From contig NC_066317.1 of NCBI RefSeq assembly GCF_022539315.1, forward strand, positions 56,395,179-56,459,178: a stretch of 64,000 nt of DNA, in the 5' to 3' direction. Position 1 is the first letter of the stretch. Each line of letters opens with the position of its first letter. Shown piece by piece: positions 13,601-24,520 of the stretch. A program made the position numbers and the translations under genes. The notes under the pieces are model-generated. The model saw only the letters and a list, made by a program, of their open reading frames with translations. It did not search any database and was not told the origin of the DNA. Origin of the DNA: Serinus canaria. Lineage: Eukaryota; Chordata; Aves; Passeriformes; Fringillidae.

Positions 13601-16600
13601 ATGAACAAAGTCTTGCTTTCAGTTCAGCAGTGAACTGACACTGAATGCTGCAAACTTCTTAAGGGCAGTGTTCCCTCGGGCTGTGTTGTCTCTAGTTTCC
13701 TACTCAAGAATTTGAGAGTGATGCTTAAAGTATGGGATCCATTTCAAATGTACAAGTAAAGAATTACTTCCTGGCTTTGTTCTGGAGAACTCAATCAGCT
13801 CTGCCCATGTTTTTAAATGACCCTGCCAGGCAGAGACACTTTGCTGGTGACACCTGTTCTCCCCTGCAATCACTATCAGATTTTCCAATGTCCAGAATTT
13901 TATTTCTAAAACATTGCAATATCTTCAGGCCACCCTGAGTTTTTAATTGTGGCCCTGTGGTGAAGCTCTGAAGTTACAGCTGGAAACAGTCCCCTGAGTC
14001 CATGTCCCTAACCTGGGCAGTGATCAACTCTCTGCAATTTGTGTAAGAAAATCCTTCTCATTTGCTGCCACCACTAGCCAGAGCTGTGATGAACCTAAGC
14101 ACTCAGCAATCTGACTCTTTAAAACGTCAGCAAGATGTTTGTGGTTGTAACATCGCTCCTTAAAGACATAAAGCCAGTTTTCACTCTTCTGGGGATCTAA
14201 GGCATGGGCTTCAGCTGTAAAAACCCAGATATCCCCAGAAGGGGAATGTGTATCAAATGAACTAAATGGTATAGCCACATTTCTGCATCCAACAGACCCA
14301 TCTTTGCCTGTGTCAATTTATCTGCTGCATTTTGATAAACTGCGATGGCTGTAGACAGCAGTAAAATGTATACATCCATATTCAGTCTCTTTTTTCATGT
14401 GAGCTTATGTGTAGCTATGTCTTTATGTCAGAAATTATACAAGGGTCAATTATATGATTGGTATACAATTACATGTATATACAATTGTGTTGAGTTCTGT
14501 AACTCAGAATCCTTTTGCTGCCTTTTCTGTCTTAATATTTCTGGGGTTTTATTTCTTCAGCTTTGCCGTGTCTCACTGCTGCTTTGGAGCAGTTTTTTCG
14601 GAGCTGCTGCCAAGGACAGCCCAGGCAGTCGCGGCTCCCTGGAGCGAAGCTGGGCTGGGAGCTGGAAGCAAGAACAGTGCCATCAGCTGGGAGAAGGAGC
14701 TGGAAGCCAGGAGAACAGTGCCATCAGCTGGGAGAAGGAGCTGGAAGCAAGGAGAACAGTGCCATCAGCTGGGAGAAGGAGCTGGAAGCCAGGAGAACAG
14801 TGCCATCAGCTGGGAGAAGGAGCTGGAAGCAAGGAGAACAGTGCCATCAGCTGGGAGAAGGAGCTGGAAGCAAGGAGAACAGTGCCGTCAGCTGGGAGAA
14901 GGAGCTGGAAGCCAGGAGAACAGTGCCGTCAGCTGGGAGAAGGAGCTGGAAGCCAGGAGAACAGTGCCGTCAGCTGGGAGAAGGAGCTGGAAGCCAGGAG
15001 AACAGTGCCATCAGCTGGGAGAAGGAGCTGGAAGCCAGGAGAACAGTGCCATCAGCTGGGAGAAGGAGCTCCTCGGGAGCAGCGCCTGAGGTCAGCCCCA
15101 AAGCCGTGGGGCTCTTTGTGCCGGGTGACAGCGCGACCCATCGGCGGGCACGGAGCTGGAAATGGGCTGTGCACACAATGGATCGGCTCTCTTCTTGTCA
15201 TTGCAGCCCCCAAACCTCCCATCGCGTGTCTGTCCTAAAAATCAGGCCGATATTGGTGCGCTGTGATGCCACGGTTTGCCTCAGATACCGCAGGTTCCTC
15301 CCTGATAATTCCCTGCTGGGTGTGTCAATCGTCCCCCCTCTCTACACCCTGACCCCCGCTGAGCGCTGTCCGTCAGTCCTGGCATCAGGAAGGGCATCGA
15401 GTGATAGGCAGAGATCAGAAGATGCCTTCCACCACTGGAGGACATTGGGCCATGCAGGTGTCCCTTGTCCCTTAAGATGTCCTCTCCTGTACCTGGTTGG
15501 TGGCTTCCTACCCCTTCCCTCCCCGTCTCCCGGGGTTCAAAGGAACAGCACATGGTTCGGAGAGTTGGGTTGGAGCTGTTGCTGAATTCAGAATAGGGCC
15601 AGGAATAAAGATCTGCATTAAAACCCTCCATAAGAAGCGACTCCTTTTCCTTCACCTCACCTTAAAGCTTCTCCACCAGGGTAAACCTGAGCTCCTGCAA
15701 ACCTGGTGCCTCCAAGCCTCCAAGCTTCCAGCTGCAGCATCCAGCTAGCCAGAGGTGTCTCTGGGGTGAAATCATCACAGCTGCCACCTTTTGGTCCAGC
15801 AGCGAGGGCCAGACAAGCCCAGGCACGTCCTGTCCGGCTGTATTGGTAATTATTCCAAATTGATACAAATTAAGAGAGGTCAGTCACTGTTGTGGATGAG
15901 GGTTTGAGGACACTAACGTCTGCTGGTTTCAGCATTAGGATAATGGAAGGGGGAAAATTAGCAAGGAAAAAGATGAAAGAAGAAAATCAGATCTGTCAAG
16001 CTCAGTGTCTTCAATAAGCACAAGCCTCTCATTTCCCACTTAGTTTAATTATTGCAAAGTGTCTGCCACCATAACACTTAGGGTAACAGATTTTCTGTCA
16101 ACATGAAAATGACATGCTTGATTTTTTTTGGTAGCCTGATTTGGTAAGTACTGCTTTCTGCTAATTACATAATTCAAAAGTCAGTAAACAAAGCATTGGG
16201 GGAACTGACTGGGACATAGAGAGGGAGATCCAGAGCCCTGCCTCACAGGAAGATCACTTCTGGAAAGGCTGGCTGTGGACAGAGCAAATAAATTCTGCAC
16301 AGCAAAGAGGGGGAGCCTGGAGGTCTGGAAAAAGAAGTCCCAAGTGAGATTGCTGCTGGGTGCACCCCAGGGCTTTGTGTGTTCCTGGACAGTGAATGAC
16401 CTGGAGCAAGTGACAGCTCCTCCCCACACCAGTCCTTCACCTTTGGCAGCAGTAAGAAGGTTTTAAGGGCAGGAGTATTTGTGGCTTTGGTTTATGGCTC
16501 CTGGAGTATTTTATGTGAGTGGGGAATTGCTGCTGCAGGGCAACACTGAGCCTTGTCACTCCTCTAGGAAGGGCTGAGCCAAGAGGTGGCAGCTATAACC

Positions 16601-19600
16601 AGTGAAGGGTTCATCTACACAAGCAGATTGTTTTGCTGCCTGGATTTCAGCCTCCCTGGGTGAAAAACAAGCTGCTAAAGTAGGTGGTGTTTGCAGAGGT
16701 GCTCTGTAAGTGGAACAGAGCCCCCAGAAGGGCAGAAGTCTCACCTGGACTACATTTTGACAGAGGGTCATAATAGCTCTATAGTTTAAGCTTTTCATCA
16801 GCAGATACAGAAGAAGTGGAGTCACAGTGTGGGAGGGAAGATTTTCAGCACAGAACTGAGCCTGAGCTTTGCACAGAACAGGATGGCTTTTCACAGCCTA
16901 GCAGGGGCATTTATAGTCCAGAAGAACATAAATAAATATGCTGGTTATTAATTATCTCAAGAACAAATAAATGATAGCTACCCACTGCCCTATGAACTTG
17001 TCTCATGCTAAAAGAAAGTTAATTCTTTCTAATGAACTTCCTTTAGAAAGAAATGACAGCAAAACCCAAATAGAGTCCTACCTTAGAGCCCAGAGTAGTT
17101 ATGGAACTAGCTTTGAGCAGCAAGAGGTCTCTTTAGAAGGACAAACTCCAGAGGCAGTAGCCCTGCCCCTATATTCTCAAGTACTAATCACTGTTTCTTG
17201 GTGCCCACTAAACATTATATTCCAGTTCCCCATTAAAGCTCAGTACAGCATATTTCAATAGAAGTGTACTTTTAAGTAGGACTCAAACAGTTTTCATTTA
17301 TAATGAAATATTTGCTACCAAGAAACTACAAGAACAGTCAAAGTCACTTGTATACAACTTAGGGAAAAACAGTTGTAAAAGAAAACCTTGTTATAAACAT
17401 TGAGGGGTAGAATAAATGAAAAGCAGAGCAATGCAGGCTTCATATAACAAAGGCTAACAGAGAAGGTATTTAAGTCAGCACACAAGCACATGAAATAGGG
17501 AGGGGAACTTTAATGGCATACACAAATGTTAGGACTTGGTATTTTAATAAGCAGTGTGTTATTATGATGATACAGTGCCCATCTTATTGCTGAGATACAA
17601 ACCAGATGTAGGAAGAAAATATCAAAACAATTTTCATTAGAGATGAGCCAAAACATTTCTTCATTGCTGTTTGTCCTAATTTCCCAGTGGACTTCTTACA
17701 AGTATAAAAGCAATTCCTAAGAAATGAAGCAGCATGAGGAAGGAAGGCACTTCTGGTGATCATCAAGTTCAACCTCTGTCTCAGAGGAGGTTTCTCAGGA
17801 CCAGGATCTGTTTTGTTTTGAATGTTTCCAAGGATGGAGCCTCTACAAAGTCTCTAGTCAACCTTTCAAGTTGCAGTCCAGTCAAGCTCCAGTCTTTGAT
17901 TACCCTCATAGTAAAAAAACCTGTTTTTTTCCCTATGTTTAAGTAGAATTTTCTGTACTTTAATTAATGCCCATTGCCTCTTGCCCTGCAACTGAATATC
18001 ATTGAGAAAAGCTTGACTCTCTCTTCTTTACTCCCCTGATCTGGTATTTACCACCTTGAACCTTCCCTTCTCCAGGATGGACAGTCTCAGAGCTCTCAGT
18101 CACTTTCATGGTCCCTCACTAGATGTGCTCCAGGTGTGCCCCTGACTCCCTTGGAGTGACAAGACCGGAACTGGACCCAGCACTCCAGACACATCTCACC
18201 AGGGCTGAGCAGAGGGGAAAGGTCCCCCCTGTCCCCCTCTGCCAATGCTCCTTCTCATGCAGCCCAAGGCACTGCTGGCTCTTGTCACCAGGGCATGCTG
18301 ATGGGTCACGTTCAGCTTGTCACCAGGCCCCTGTGTCCTGTTCCACAGGCAGTGCAAATAAAGCCTTTTGTTTGCTCTGGGACCAAAAAAGATGGCACAG
18401 CAATGATAACAGATTTTTTTTTAGAAAGCACAGTCTTCCAAACAAAGAAACATTGAGTCCTTTGCAGTTTGATGGATATCAAACTAGGAAGCTCTAGAAA
18501 TCTGCTGAGCATTCTAAGAGGGTCTAATGCATTACAACTGGGTAGTAACTTGTACTCTTCAGAAGACTGGTTCAGTAATGGTTTCTCTCATGCAAGGCAC
18601 ATTTTCTCAATGAAAAAACAAACCTTAGGTAAGTTTCAGTATAATATCTTGCTGTAAAAATAAAGCTAGGATTTTTGTGACACTGAATCAAATAATGGTT
18701 ATTTAGTACCACGCTTGATGTGAAAGCATTAACAATCAGTGAACAAACACAAAGAAATTAGATTAAAAATGCCTAGTAAAGCATGAAGGCAAAATGCAAA
18801 AGTAAGCATACAACAAACCCCAGATTTCTTTCAGGAGGAAATTATGCTGTGAATGCAATAGTATCTCACACAAAATCATGGTCCATATGTTCTTTTTGAA
18901 AAATTGTATCTCCATCTCCACAGGCTGCAAAGGAATGGGAATGCATTCATGATTGTGCAGTCAGGAGACAGAGCTCCCCTGGACATGCACCAACTCTTAC
19001 TAAATTTAATGGAACTATAGACTGTTAAAATTTGTTACAACAGAACCTGCCACTAACGATAAAAAAAACAATATTGCTTGATCAAATTATATTTAAGGGG
19101 GAAACATATTCTTTGTCCATACAAGATTGCATGACAACTGTATTGAAGTTTTACACTTTCAGCTTCATCATCAGGTTTTTGTATTGCTTAGTCAGGCACA
19201 GTGGCATTGTTTGGCCTGGCAGTTACATGTGTTATTGAAACTGCTCCCTGTCTCTCCCTGTCTGTGTCCTTGGTGCCCTCTTCCTGTCAGAAGTTAGACA
19301 AAAATAAGCTGGTTTGACTTCAAACAACTTTTAAATTTGTAAATGGTAGGTCCTTGCCAGCTTCTCTGGACACAGCCCTGTGTAATGTGCTCTAGGATGT
19401 TCCTGCCTGGGCATGGAGGTTGGACCAGCTGACCCTCTCTAGTCCCTTCAAACCTGACCCATTCTGTGATTCTGTGGTTCTGTGAATTAAAGACCAAGAA
19501 GTGACTGCAGCTGTCAGGGGGGAGCAGTCATTAACTGAGAATAAAAATTCTCTTGAGCTGCAAATATAAAATCAGTTATTTCTAGATCCCAAAAAAAGCA

Positions 19601-22600
19601 TTTTTTATGCTTTGGGCATTAGTGCCTATGACCTTTTAGATAACATGGCTTCTCCACTCCTTCCCCAGGTCACAAAGTGCTGCTGGTTCCTGACCTCAGC
19701 CTGCCAATTTAAATGTGGTGAAGAGGAAACCTAAACCAGTTAACTTGGTCCAGAGCTGTTGCCACTTTTTCTGCCCCAACAGGCACAGAGGTGCCAAACC
19801 ATCAGAAGTAGCCCCCTGCACGTGATGGGTGAGTTGTGGTGTCACCACAGCAGGTCTCAGCAGGGATCTGCTGAATTCCCTGAGCTGTGCAGGTGAGCCT
19901 GCAGCCCCTGCTGCGCTCCTGCTGCGCCCCTGCTGCAGCCCCTGCTGCGCTCCCGCTCTGGCTGTGCCAGGGATAAATTCCCGGGAACTCGGCGGTGCCT
20001 GAGACTGGAGCTGAGACTTGCGAGCGGTTTGGCAGCCACAAGAGGGAGTCCCTATTGCTGGGAAGGAGAGGAGGAAGTCATTGGAGGTCAAATTGTTGCT
20101 TCAGTCCAAACTGCTTTTGGCTTTATTCAGCCCAAACTACCGTACATACTGATGGCCACACGGGATTTTTTTACAAGACTAGTGAAATCAGAACTTCTAG
20201 CTTCTGTTAATGTCGAAAACAAGGTAAGACTACCAAGTGGCAAACTATTGCTTTGTATGATATTGTATTATGTAAGCCAGTATTTTCCAGGGAAGTCAAA
20301 AGATAAATATTCTTTACTGTCAGTATGTAGGTGTGTGACTCTGTGTACAGGGAACAAACCTCCTAAAGCTTGCTGCTATACCATCCACATTTCTTCCTAA
20401 AAAATAGGGCTAGTACTAAAAATACTGAAATGTTTGGTATTCTCTTCCTCTTCCTCATGAACTTTGTCATGACAAAGTTTATGCAGGAAGACTGAGGAAA
20501 TTGCATGTGTACAAATATTAAGAGTCAGCCAGCAGCAGAAATAAATCTGAGGATTGTATGGCACGCAAGCAGTTGAACAAAATCATTACCAGCAAATGCT
20601 GTAACACAGAACCATAGAAATGTCCTTTTGTGAGCAAGTTCAACACAGAGTTTTGATGAATTTGAAGAATAAAAAAATCAACAGGATAAAATCTGATTGC
20701 ATGAGGTATTTACAAAGCTCAGCTGCAGACAGCAAGAGCCTTTCAGTAGCCTCTGTGGGCTTGGGTTCAGCCCAAAGATTGTATTGGAAAAGAGAAAGGC
20801 ATGACCAGAACAAGCTGGCTGGGCATGGTAAAAGGGCTCCAGTAAGATGAGGGAGAATGCAAAGAGGTATCCTCTAGAATTAGAGTTGTGATAGTGAAGG
20901 TGTACACTAACATGTCAGAGGCCTCTGAAATTATTTACAGCACATAGATGCAAAAGCAGAGCTAATGGAGGCTGTAGAACTCTGTTAAAGCCATCTGTGA
21001 TAGCCAGAAACAGTATAATATCCATAGTCATGTCAACCACCCCCCTTTTTTTCAAAACTTGCCAGCTATTCCAAATTTAAATATGGCACTCCAAAATGTA
21101 GTACATGTCACTAACTACCACAGTGACTAGATTGTATGTTCAGAAAATATCATCAAAGGTGGAACTTAGTGACTCTGATATAAAAAAATGTAAAAATACA
21201 CGGAAGTGCCAACGACTTGACTAAAGGCAGATATTTAAAAAAAAATATACATCAGTGTAAGATTAAAAGGGCAAGAACAAATGGACAAATTTATGAGAAA
21301 ATGAAAGGATTTCTAACTAAGATAACAAAGTTCCCATGGTGGGAAGTAGTGGCAGCAAGAGTCCTGTCAGAGTACAGGGCACAGCTTGCCCAGCTCACAA
21401 GACTGCCCATGTTTCTGCAGTTCCCTGCTCCTACTCTTCTCTTTGATTAAATACACCACAGATCCCATACAACAGAGGATCCAAGGCCTACATTAATGAT
21501 GAGAGGGTGTGTCGTGTGTCCTCAAAGCACCCAGGTCATTTTCAAAAAGTGCCAGTGACAGAAGGGGTTGGTTACACAAACTGCACAGAGCTCAGCGCAA
21601 TCAGAAATGAGCAGTCTTGGCTTTGATTTCCAGAAAAGCATCTGCATTTCTCCATTCAGGAAACCTCTGAACATTTCAGATGTACATAAACAAGCATATT
21701 TGTCCTTCTTCTTTGCTCTATGCTTCAGAAAAAGTTGCCTCTTAAATAAAATCAAACAAAAAAGGGTCCTACTATACAGAAGTAATTTAATCTGAAAGAA
21801 AGTGAGAGCTCACAGCCACAAAGGTATTAGGCACTGTTGGAATATGAATAGGCCAAAATACTGCACTTTGTACTAACAAACATTTTAGAAAACTTGTGAT
21901 CATGGATTTATGATATTTTAAAAACTGTCCTTGAATTAATTGCCTAAAGAAATCATTTCTAGAGATATTTGTGGTCTGGATTCAGACTGTTTTGTCAGTG
22001 AAAATACATGTGGCCGTGGCTGAAAGCACATTCACACAAAAGTGGTTTTCACATCTTCAGCACCCCAATCTGAATGAAACAAGCCCATGTAACAAAGGCT
22101 ATTAGGCCTGAAAACATTTTCAGATTTAAATATTGAGTATATAAATATTTAATGAATTAAAATATGCTTTCAGAAACACATATATGATTTTGCAAGTTTC
22201 AGGAGCTTTTTAATTTTATTTGCAAAAGAATCCTCCTTTCCCTCACTAAAGCCACTCAAATGTTTAACTAAAGAGTGAACAAGTCTCTGTGTGCCCAGGC
22301 CATGATTTTCCACATGACCCTTCAAATACTACAGATCAGCCTTTTCTATACAGTGCAGGATATCCAAAGCCAAAAGAAACCCAAATGCAAGCAAACTATA
22401 TACAGCTTTGTTCTCGTCAGCTCAATGTCATGAAAACAAGAGGTTGCCTTTTTTAGGACAAAGACCAGGATGGTTCTGTCACCTGGCCAAGGTATGGGGC
22501 AGCCCCACAGCACTCAGCCCAGGGTGATGGAAAATTCTGCCAGAGGCTCACTGCAGACACAAAGCAGGACAGCTGGTGCCACAGAAGGGATGGATGGTTG

Positions 22601-23655
22601 CCTGCTGAGAGACCCTGGCTCCTCTGGATCCCGTCCTGGGTGTCCCCAGTATCTGCTGGGGGGCCCGGGGCACTCCTTATTTCATACTTTGCTTTTCTCA
22701 GCAACAAAGGGGATCAGAAAATCAGTTCTGAGAACTCTAATACACTGTTGCAGACCTGGGCCCATGGAATTTCTTCTGCAGGAGAGGAGGGATGGGATGC
22801 CAGGGGTGTTGCACTACCTGCTGTGATGAGCTGAGCAAGGACCACCTCTGTGGGAAGGTGTTTCCAGGGACTGATGAGCTTGTGTTGTGATCCACCTCTA
22901 TTTCTCCATGCAAGCTCTCTGAGCTCATCAAGAATTATTATCCACATGCTAAAACCAGTTATGGATAACCCCAAGGTACTTCTGAATGTTTTTCTAACAT
23001 TTTTGTCTGCTCTATAAGTCTGTGTTGTACCTTGTCCTTTCCCCTCCTCCTGTGTAGTTTCGGTGACGGGACTGCAGTGTCACATTACAGACTTTGGGAG
23101 ATCAGCTTTACAGCAAATTGCTTCACCTCCATGTCCTCAAACCTGTTAGAATCCAGCTTTTATTTCAGCTGGCATTAGGGAAGTTGCAAAATCCATTTAT
23201 GATTATGTTTTGATTAGTATTACTTTTATTGGCCCTGCAGGTAGTTTCCTTAAAAAGCCACCACTGGTGCACCGAGTTTCTGTCTGTACCTTTTTCTACA
23301 AAACAGGGTTCTTAACCGCCTGATTTCTCCCTGCCCCTGCAAACCCAGTGCTCACGGCCAGGTGGAGGCGAGAGACAGTTCTGCTCACCTGACACCCGAC
23401 CCAGACCTCTACTCACCCCAGCTCTGGGTGCTGCGCCGTGATGTAGTTGTAGCATCTTCCCAGAATAACTTCTTGCAAGTTCTTCGTGGTCCCCCTGTCC
23501 ATCCACTTCAGCATTGTGGGACTGACCTCGTGCCTTCCGTGGGTCAGGAGAGAGGCCAGCACGACGGCGAGGACGAGGGCGGCCAGCAGGACGGCGATGC
23601 CCACCAGGAGCACGGTGCGCTGCCGCGCCCGGGCAGAGCCCTGCTGCAGCGGCAT
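1549..23655 (-). CDS. CD38: CD38, ADP-ribosyl cyclase/cADPR hydrolase (8 coding exons, 308 aa)
   Basis: Spliced minus-strand gene. CDS is the join of 23417-23655, 9792-9921, 9041-9176, 8252-8334, 6496-6572, 5785-5877, 3508-3594 and 1549-1630 (927 nt); all introns are GT-AG and phases agree. Intron sizes are 13495, 615, 706, 1679, 618, 2190 and 1877 nt. Protein: short basic cytosolic tail (1-14), signal-anchor helix about 15-37, then the ectodomain. Active-site landmarks: Trp127 (SLFW), TLED at 146-149, Trp190 (SVFWK), catalytic Glu228 in FGSIE. Cys121 (PCNK) and Cys202 (AACG) match the CD38-specific pair; N-glycosylation sequons NIT, NGS and NSS are present. The family converts extracellular NAD to ADPR, cADPR and nicotinamide. 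Length is close to human CD38 (300 aa). The tandem paralogue BST1 lies 16.6 kb upstream on the same strand. Family identification is secure; residue equivalence to human is by eye. Confidence 0.95.
3508..3594 (-). CDS. CD38: CD38 exon 7
   Basis: 87 nt between TCTCTCCACAG and GTAATT, phase 2 in and 2 out; residues 253-281. Encodes ESCSGQSIQRLIHILEERN and ends CEDNYR, matching the family block that precedes the PDKFLQC segment. Confidence 0.94.
5238..5400 (-). mobile_element. CR1 retroposon 3' fragment, antisense
   Basis: Begins AAATCACAGAATTATTTAGG, the reversed CR1 tail, followed by degraded text matching the CR1 phrase around 'ccacaacctgttctgt'. Short and diverged; boundaries are approximate. 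Confidence 0.55.
5332..5359. repeat. Perfect 11-bp inverted repeat, 6-nt loop
   Basis: GTTGTGGGGTC is followed after TGTGAA by its exact reverse complement, GACCCCACAAC. It sits in a CR1 relic inside CD38 intron 6. Confidence 0.9.
5785..5877 (-). CDS. CD38: CD38 exon 6 (catalytic glutamate)
   Basis: 93 nt between TTCTTACAG and GTAAGT, phase 2 in and 2 out; residues 222-252. Encodes SIFGSIEIFNLDPDKV; Glu228 aligns with catalytic Glu226 of human CD38. Ile223 occupies the place of human Thr221. Confidence 0.95.
6496..6572 (-). CDS. CD38: CD38 exon 5
   Basis: 77 nt between GGTTCAG and GTACTC, phase 0 in and 2 out; residues 197-221. Encodes FAEAACGVVQVMLNGS, a hallmark of the family, with the second CD38-type cysteine (202) and an NGS sequon. 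The donor GTACTC is weaker than the GTAAG donors of the other exons. Confidence 0.95.
6861..6900. repeat. 20-bp tandem duplication
   Basis: Two head-to-tail copies beginning GCTGTCTGTAGTAACTC, differing at one base, in CD38 intron 4. It looks like a single recent duplication. Confidence 0.9.
8252..8334 (-). CDS. CD38: CD38 exon 4
   Basis: 83 nt between TTTTTTCTCAG and donor GTAAGA, phase 1 in and 0 out; residues 169-196. Encodes INYESCPKRNECE then NPGSVFWKMASK with Trp190, equal to human Trp189 in the active site. The ORF is too short to be seen except by motif and phase. Confidence 0.94.
9041..9176 (-). CDS. CD38: CD38 exon 3 (active-site Trp127 and TLED)
   Basis: 136 nt between TTTCACAG and GTAATC, phase 0 in and 1 out; residues 124-168. 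Starts SLFWSKTGD (Trp127, equal to human Trp125) and carries LTLEDTLLGYMAD (Glu148, Asp149) and SWCG. The position matching human Lys129 is Gly131 here. Confidence 0.95.
9792..9921 (-). CDS. CD38: CD38 exon 2
   Basis: 130 nt between acceptor TTTTGTCAG and donor GTAACA, phase 2 in and 0 out. Encodes residues 80-123: DKDCLKIWESLKDAF, the NPCNIT sequon block, and ends IPCNK. That cysteine (121) is the CD38-type active-site cysteine missing from BST1. Same length as BST1 exon 2. Confidence 0.95.
10631..10680. repeat. (TGTCA)10 pentanucleotide microsatellite
   Basis: Ten perfect units in CD38 intron 1, flanked by non-repetitive DNA. The open frame through it is a by-product. Confidence 0.97.
13062..13138. 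repeat. Near-perfect 36-bp inverted repeat with 5-nt loop
   Basis: Left arm 13062-13097, loop ATATA, right arm 13103-13138. The arms pair over 36 positions with one mismatch (a G-T in RNA). Outside the arms complementarity stops at once. It lies in CD38 intron 1, far from any exon. As RNA it would be a 77-nt hairpin on either strand. Origin may be a template-switch inversion or a small-RNA precursor; the sequence alone does not decide. Confidence 0.95.
14661..15070. repeat. 41-bp minisatellite, about 10 copies
   Basis: Ten nearly identical units, each containing CATCAGCTGGGAGAAGGAG or CGTCAGCTGGGAGAAGG, with variants at only a few positions (A/G before TCAGCTG, C/A in GCCAGG). Each unit holds a CAGCTG E-box. 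Because 41 is not a multiple of 3 and no stop occurs, all three plus frames stay open, giving ORFs of 211 to 340 codons that are repeat artefacts. In CD38 intron 1. Confidence 0.95.
17735..18365 (-). mobile_element. CR1 retroposon fragment, antisense
   Basis: Reads in reverse through typical CR1 phrases: 'tggtgatcatcaagttcaac', 'cctcatagtaaaaaa', 'ccattgcctcttgccctg', 'aactggacccagcactcca', 'catctcaccagggctgagca' and 'atgcagcccaaggcactg'. Diverged with small indels; no intact reverse transcriptase. In CD38 intron 1. Confidence 0.85.
19330..19485 (+). mobile_element. CR1 retroposon 3' end, sense
   Basis: Contains 'gcatggaggttggaccag', 'tcccttcaaacctgaccc' and the terminal ATTCTGTGATTCTGTGGTTC-type octamer repeat diagnostic of CR1 3' ends. 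Short 5'-truncated copy in CD38 intron 1. Confidence 0.85.
19905..19960. repeat. CTGCTGCGC-type short tandem repeat
   Basis: Imperfect runs of CTGCTGCGC/CTGCTGCAGCCC in a local GC-rich patch inside CD38 intron 1. Imperfect and short. Confidence 0.7.
20460..20479. repeat. 20-bp perfect palindrome
   Basis: AACTTTGTCA is directly followed by its reverse complement, TGACAAAGTT, with no loop; pairing continues a few bases outward with one mismatch. In CD38 intron 1. Confidence 0.9.
23417..23655 (-). CDS. CD38: CD38 exon 1: cytosolic tail, signal anchor, first ectodomain strand
   Basis: Starts at an ATG with purine at -3 in a CpG-rich region and encodes residues 1-79 plus two bases. It shows a basic tail (RARQR), a long Leu/Val/Ala helix, then GTTKNLQEVILGRCYNY, the family's first conserved block with its cysteine. 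The donor GTGAGT follows directly. No signal-peptide cleavage motif is seen, consistent with type II topology. Confidence 0.95.
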
Positions 23656-24520
23656 CGCGCTGAGAGGCGGCGGCAGCTGCTCCGCCGCGGGGACAGCGGG
23701 ACAGAGGGGACAGAGGGGACAGCGGGACAGCGGCTCCTGCGGCCAGCCCGCGCCGCCCCCGCCCCGGCGGATGCTCGGGAGGCCGGGCTGACCCCCGCCC
23801 GCCCCGGGTCACCGGCCGCCCGCAGAGCGCCGGGCTGGCCGGGCAGCGCTGCGCCCTCCGGGGATCCCCGGGATGTGCCGCGATCCCCGGGCTGTGCCGG
23901 GATCTCGGGGCTGTGCCGGGATCTCGGGCTGTCCCAGGATCCCCGGGCTGTGCCGGGACCCCGGACTGTGCCGGGATCTCGGGGCTGTGCCGGGATCCCC
24001 GGGCTGTCCCAGGATCCCCAGGCTGCGCCGGGACCCCGGGCTGTGCCGGGATCTCTGGACTGTGCCGGGATCCCCGGGCTGTCTCAGGATCTCTGGGCTG
24101 CCCCAGGATCTCGGGGCTGTGCCGGGTTCCCCGGGCTGTCTCAGGATCCCCGGGCTGTGCCGGGATCCCCGGGCTGTCCCAGGATCCCCGGGCTGTCCCA
24201 GGATCCCCGGGCTGTGCCGGGATCCCCGGGCTGTGCCGGGATCCCCGGGCTGACCGAGGAGCGCGGGGCTGAGCGCGGCCACGGGGGGTCCGGAGCGGCA
24301 GGTCCCGACAGCGGGGCCGCTTCCCGCCGCGCCCGCCCCGCCGGCTCCGTCCGCTCCGCCGGTTTCAGAGCCGAACGAGGGCTTTTCGGGGCTCGGGGAG
24401 GGAAGGTTAGAGCTTGGGTGCTGTTTGCGCTCTGTGCCTTACTTTGCCGTGACCTCGCCGAGTTAAACTTCGGGAAGTTTTCGGCGGTAACGCGCACAAG
24501 TGAACCCCAGGAAACAACTT
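23420..24520 (-). promoter_or_regulatory. CD38: CpG-rich promoter region of CD38
   Basis: GC- and CpG-dense block spanning exon 1 and about 0.9 kb upstream of the ATG, set in AT-rich DNA. No TATA box is evident at a fixed distance, consistent with a CpG-type promoter. The block contains the 19-bp minisatellite. Transcription start is not determinable here. Confidence 0.65.
23861..24255. repeat. ~19-bp GC-rich minisatellite, about 21 copies, 5' of CD38
   Basis: Head-to-tail units of the form GGGATCCCCGGGCTGTGCC with 18-20-bp variants (CCCA for GCC, TCTCGGGG for TCCCCGGG). It starts about 205 bp upstream of the CD38 ATG and ends about 600 bp upstream. The open frames through this block on both strands (e.g. 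the 403-codon plus-strand frame) are repeat shadows. Confidence 0.93.

Larger units (their letters stand above)
9922..23416 (-). other. CD38 intron 1 (13.5 kb)
   Basis: Largest intron of the gene. It holds the (TGTCA)10 tract, the 36-bp hairpin, the 41-bp minisatellite, two CR1 relics (17.7-18.4 and 19.3-19.5 kb), a CTG-rich patch near 19.9 kb and a 20-bp palindrome. GC-rich islands at 14.6-15.6 and 19.7-20.1 kb stand out from AT-rich surroundings. No conserved coding exon was recognised. Confidence 0.8.

Noticed and set aside
14345..15585. Three overlapping plus-strand ORFs of 211-340 codons
   Set aside because: They exist because the 41-bp repeat has no stop in any frame; the same motif cycles through all frames.
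18123..18497. 124-codon plus-strand ORF
   Set aside because: It lies mostly in an antisense CR1 relic.
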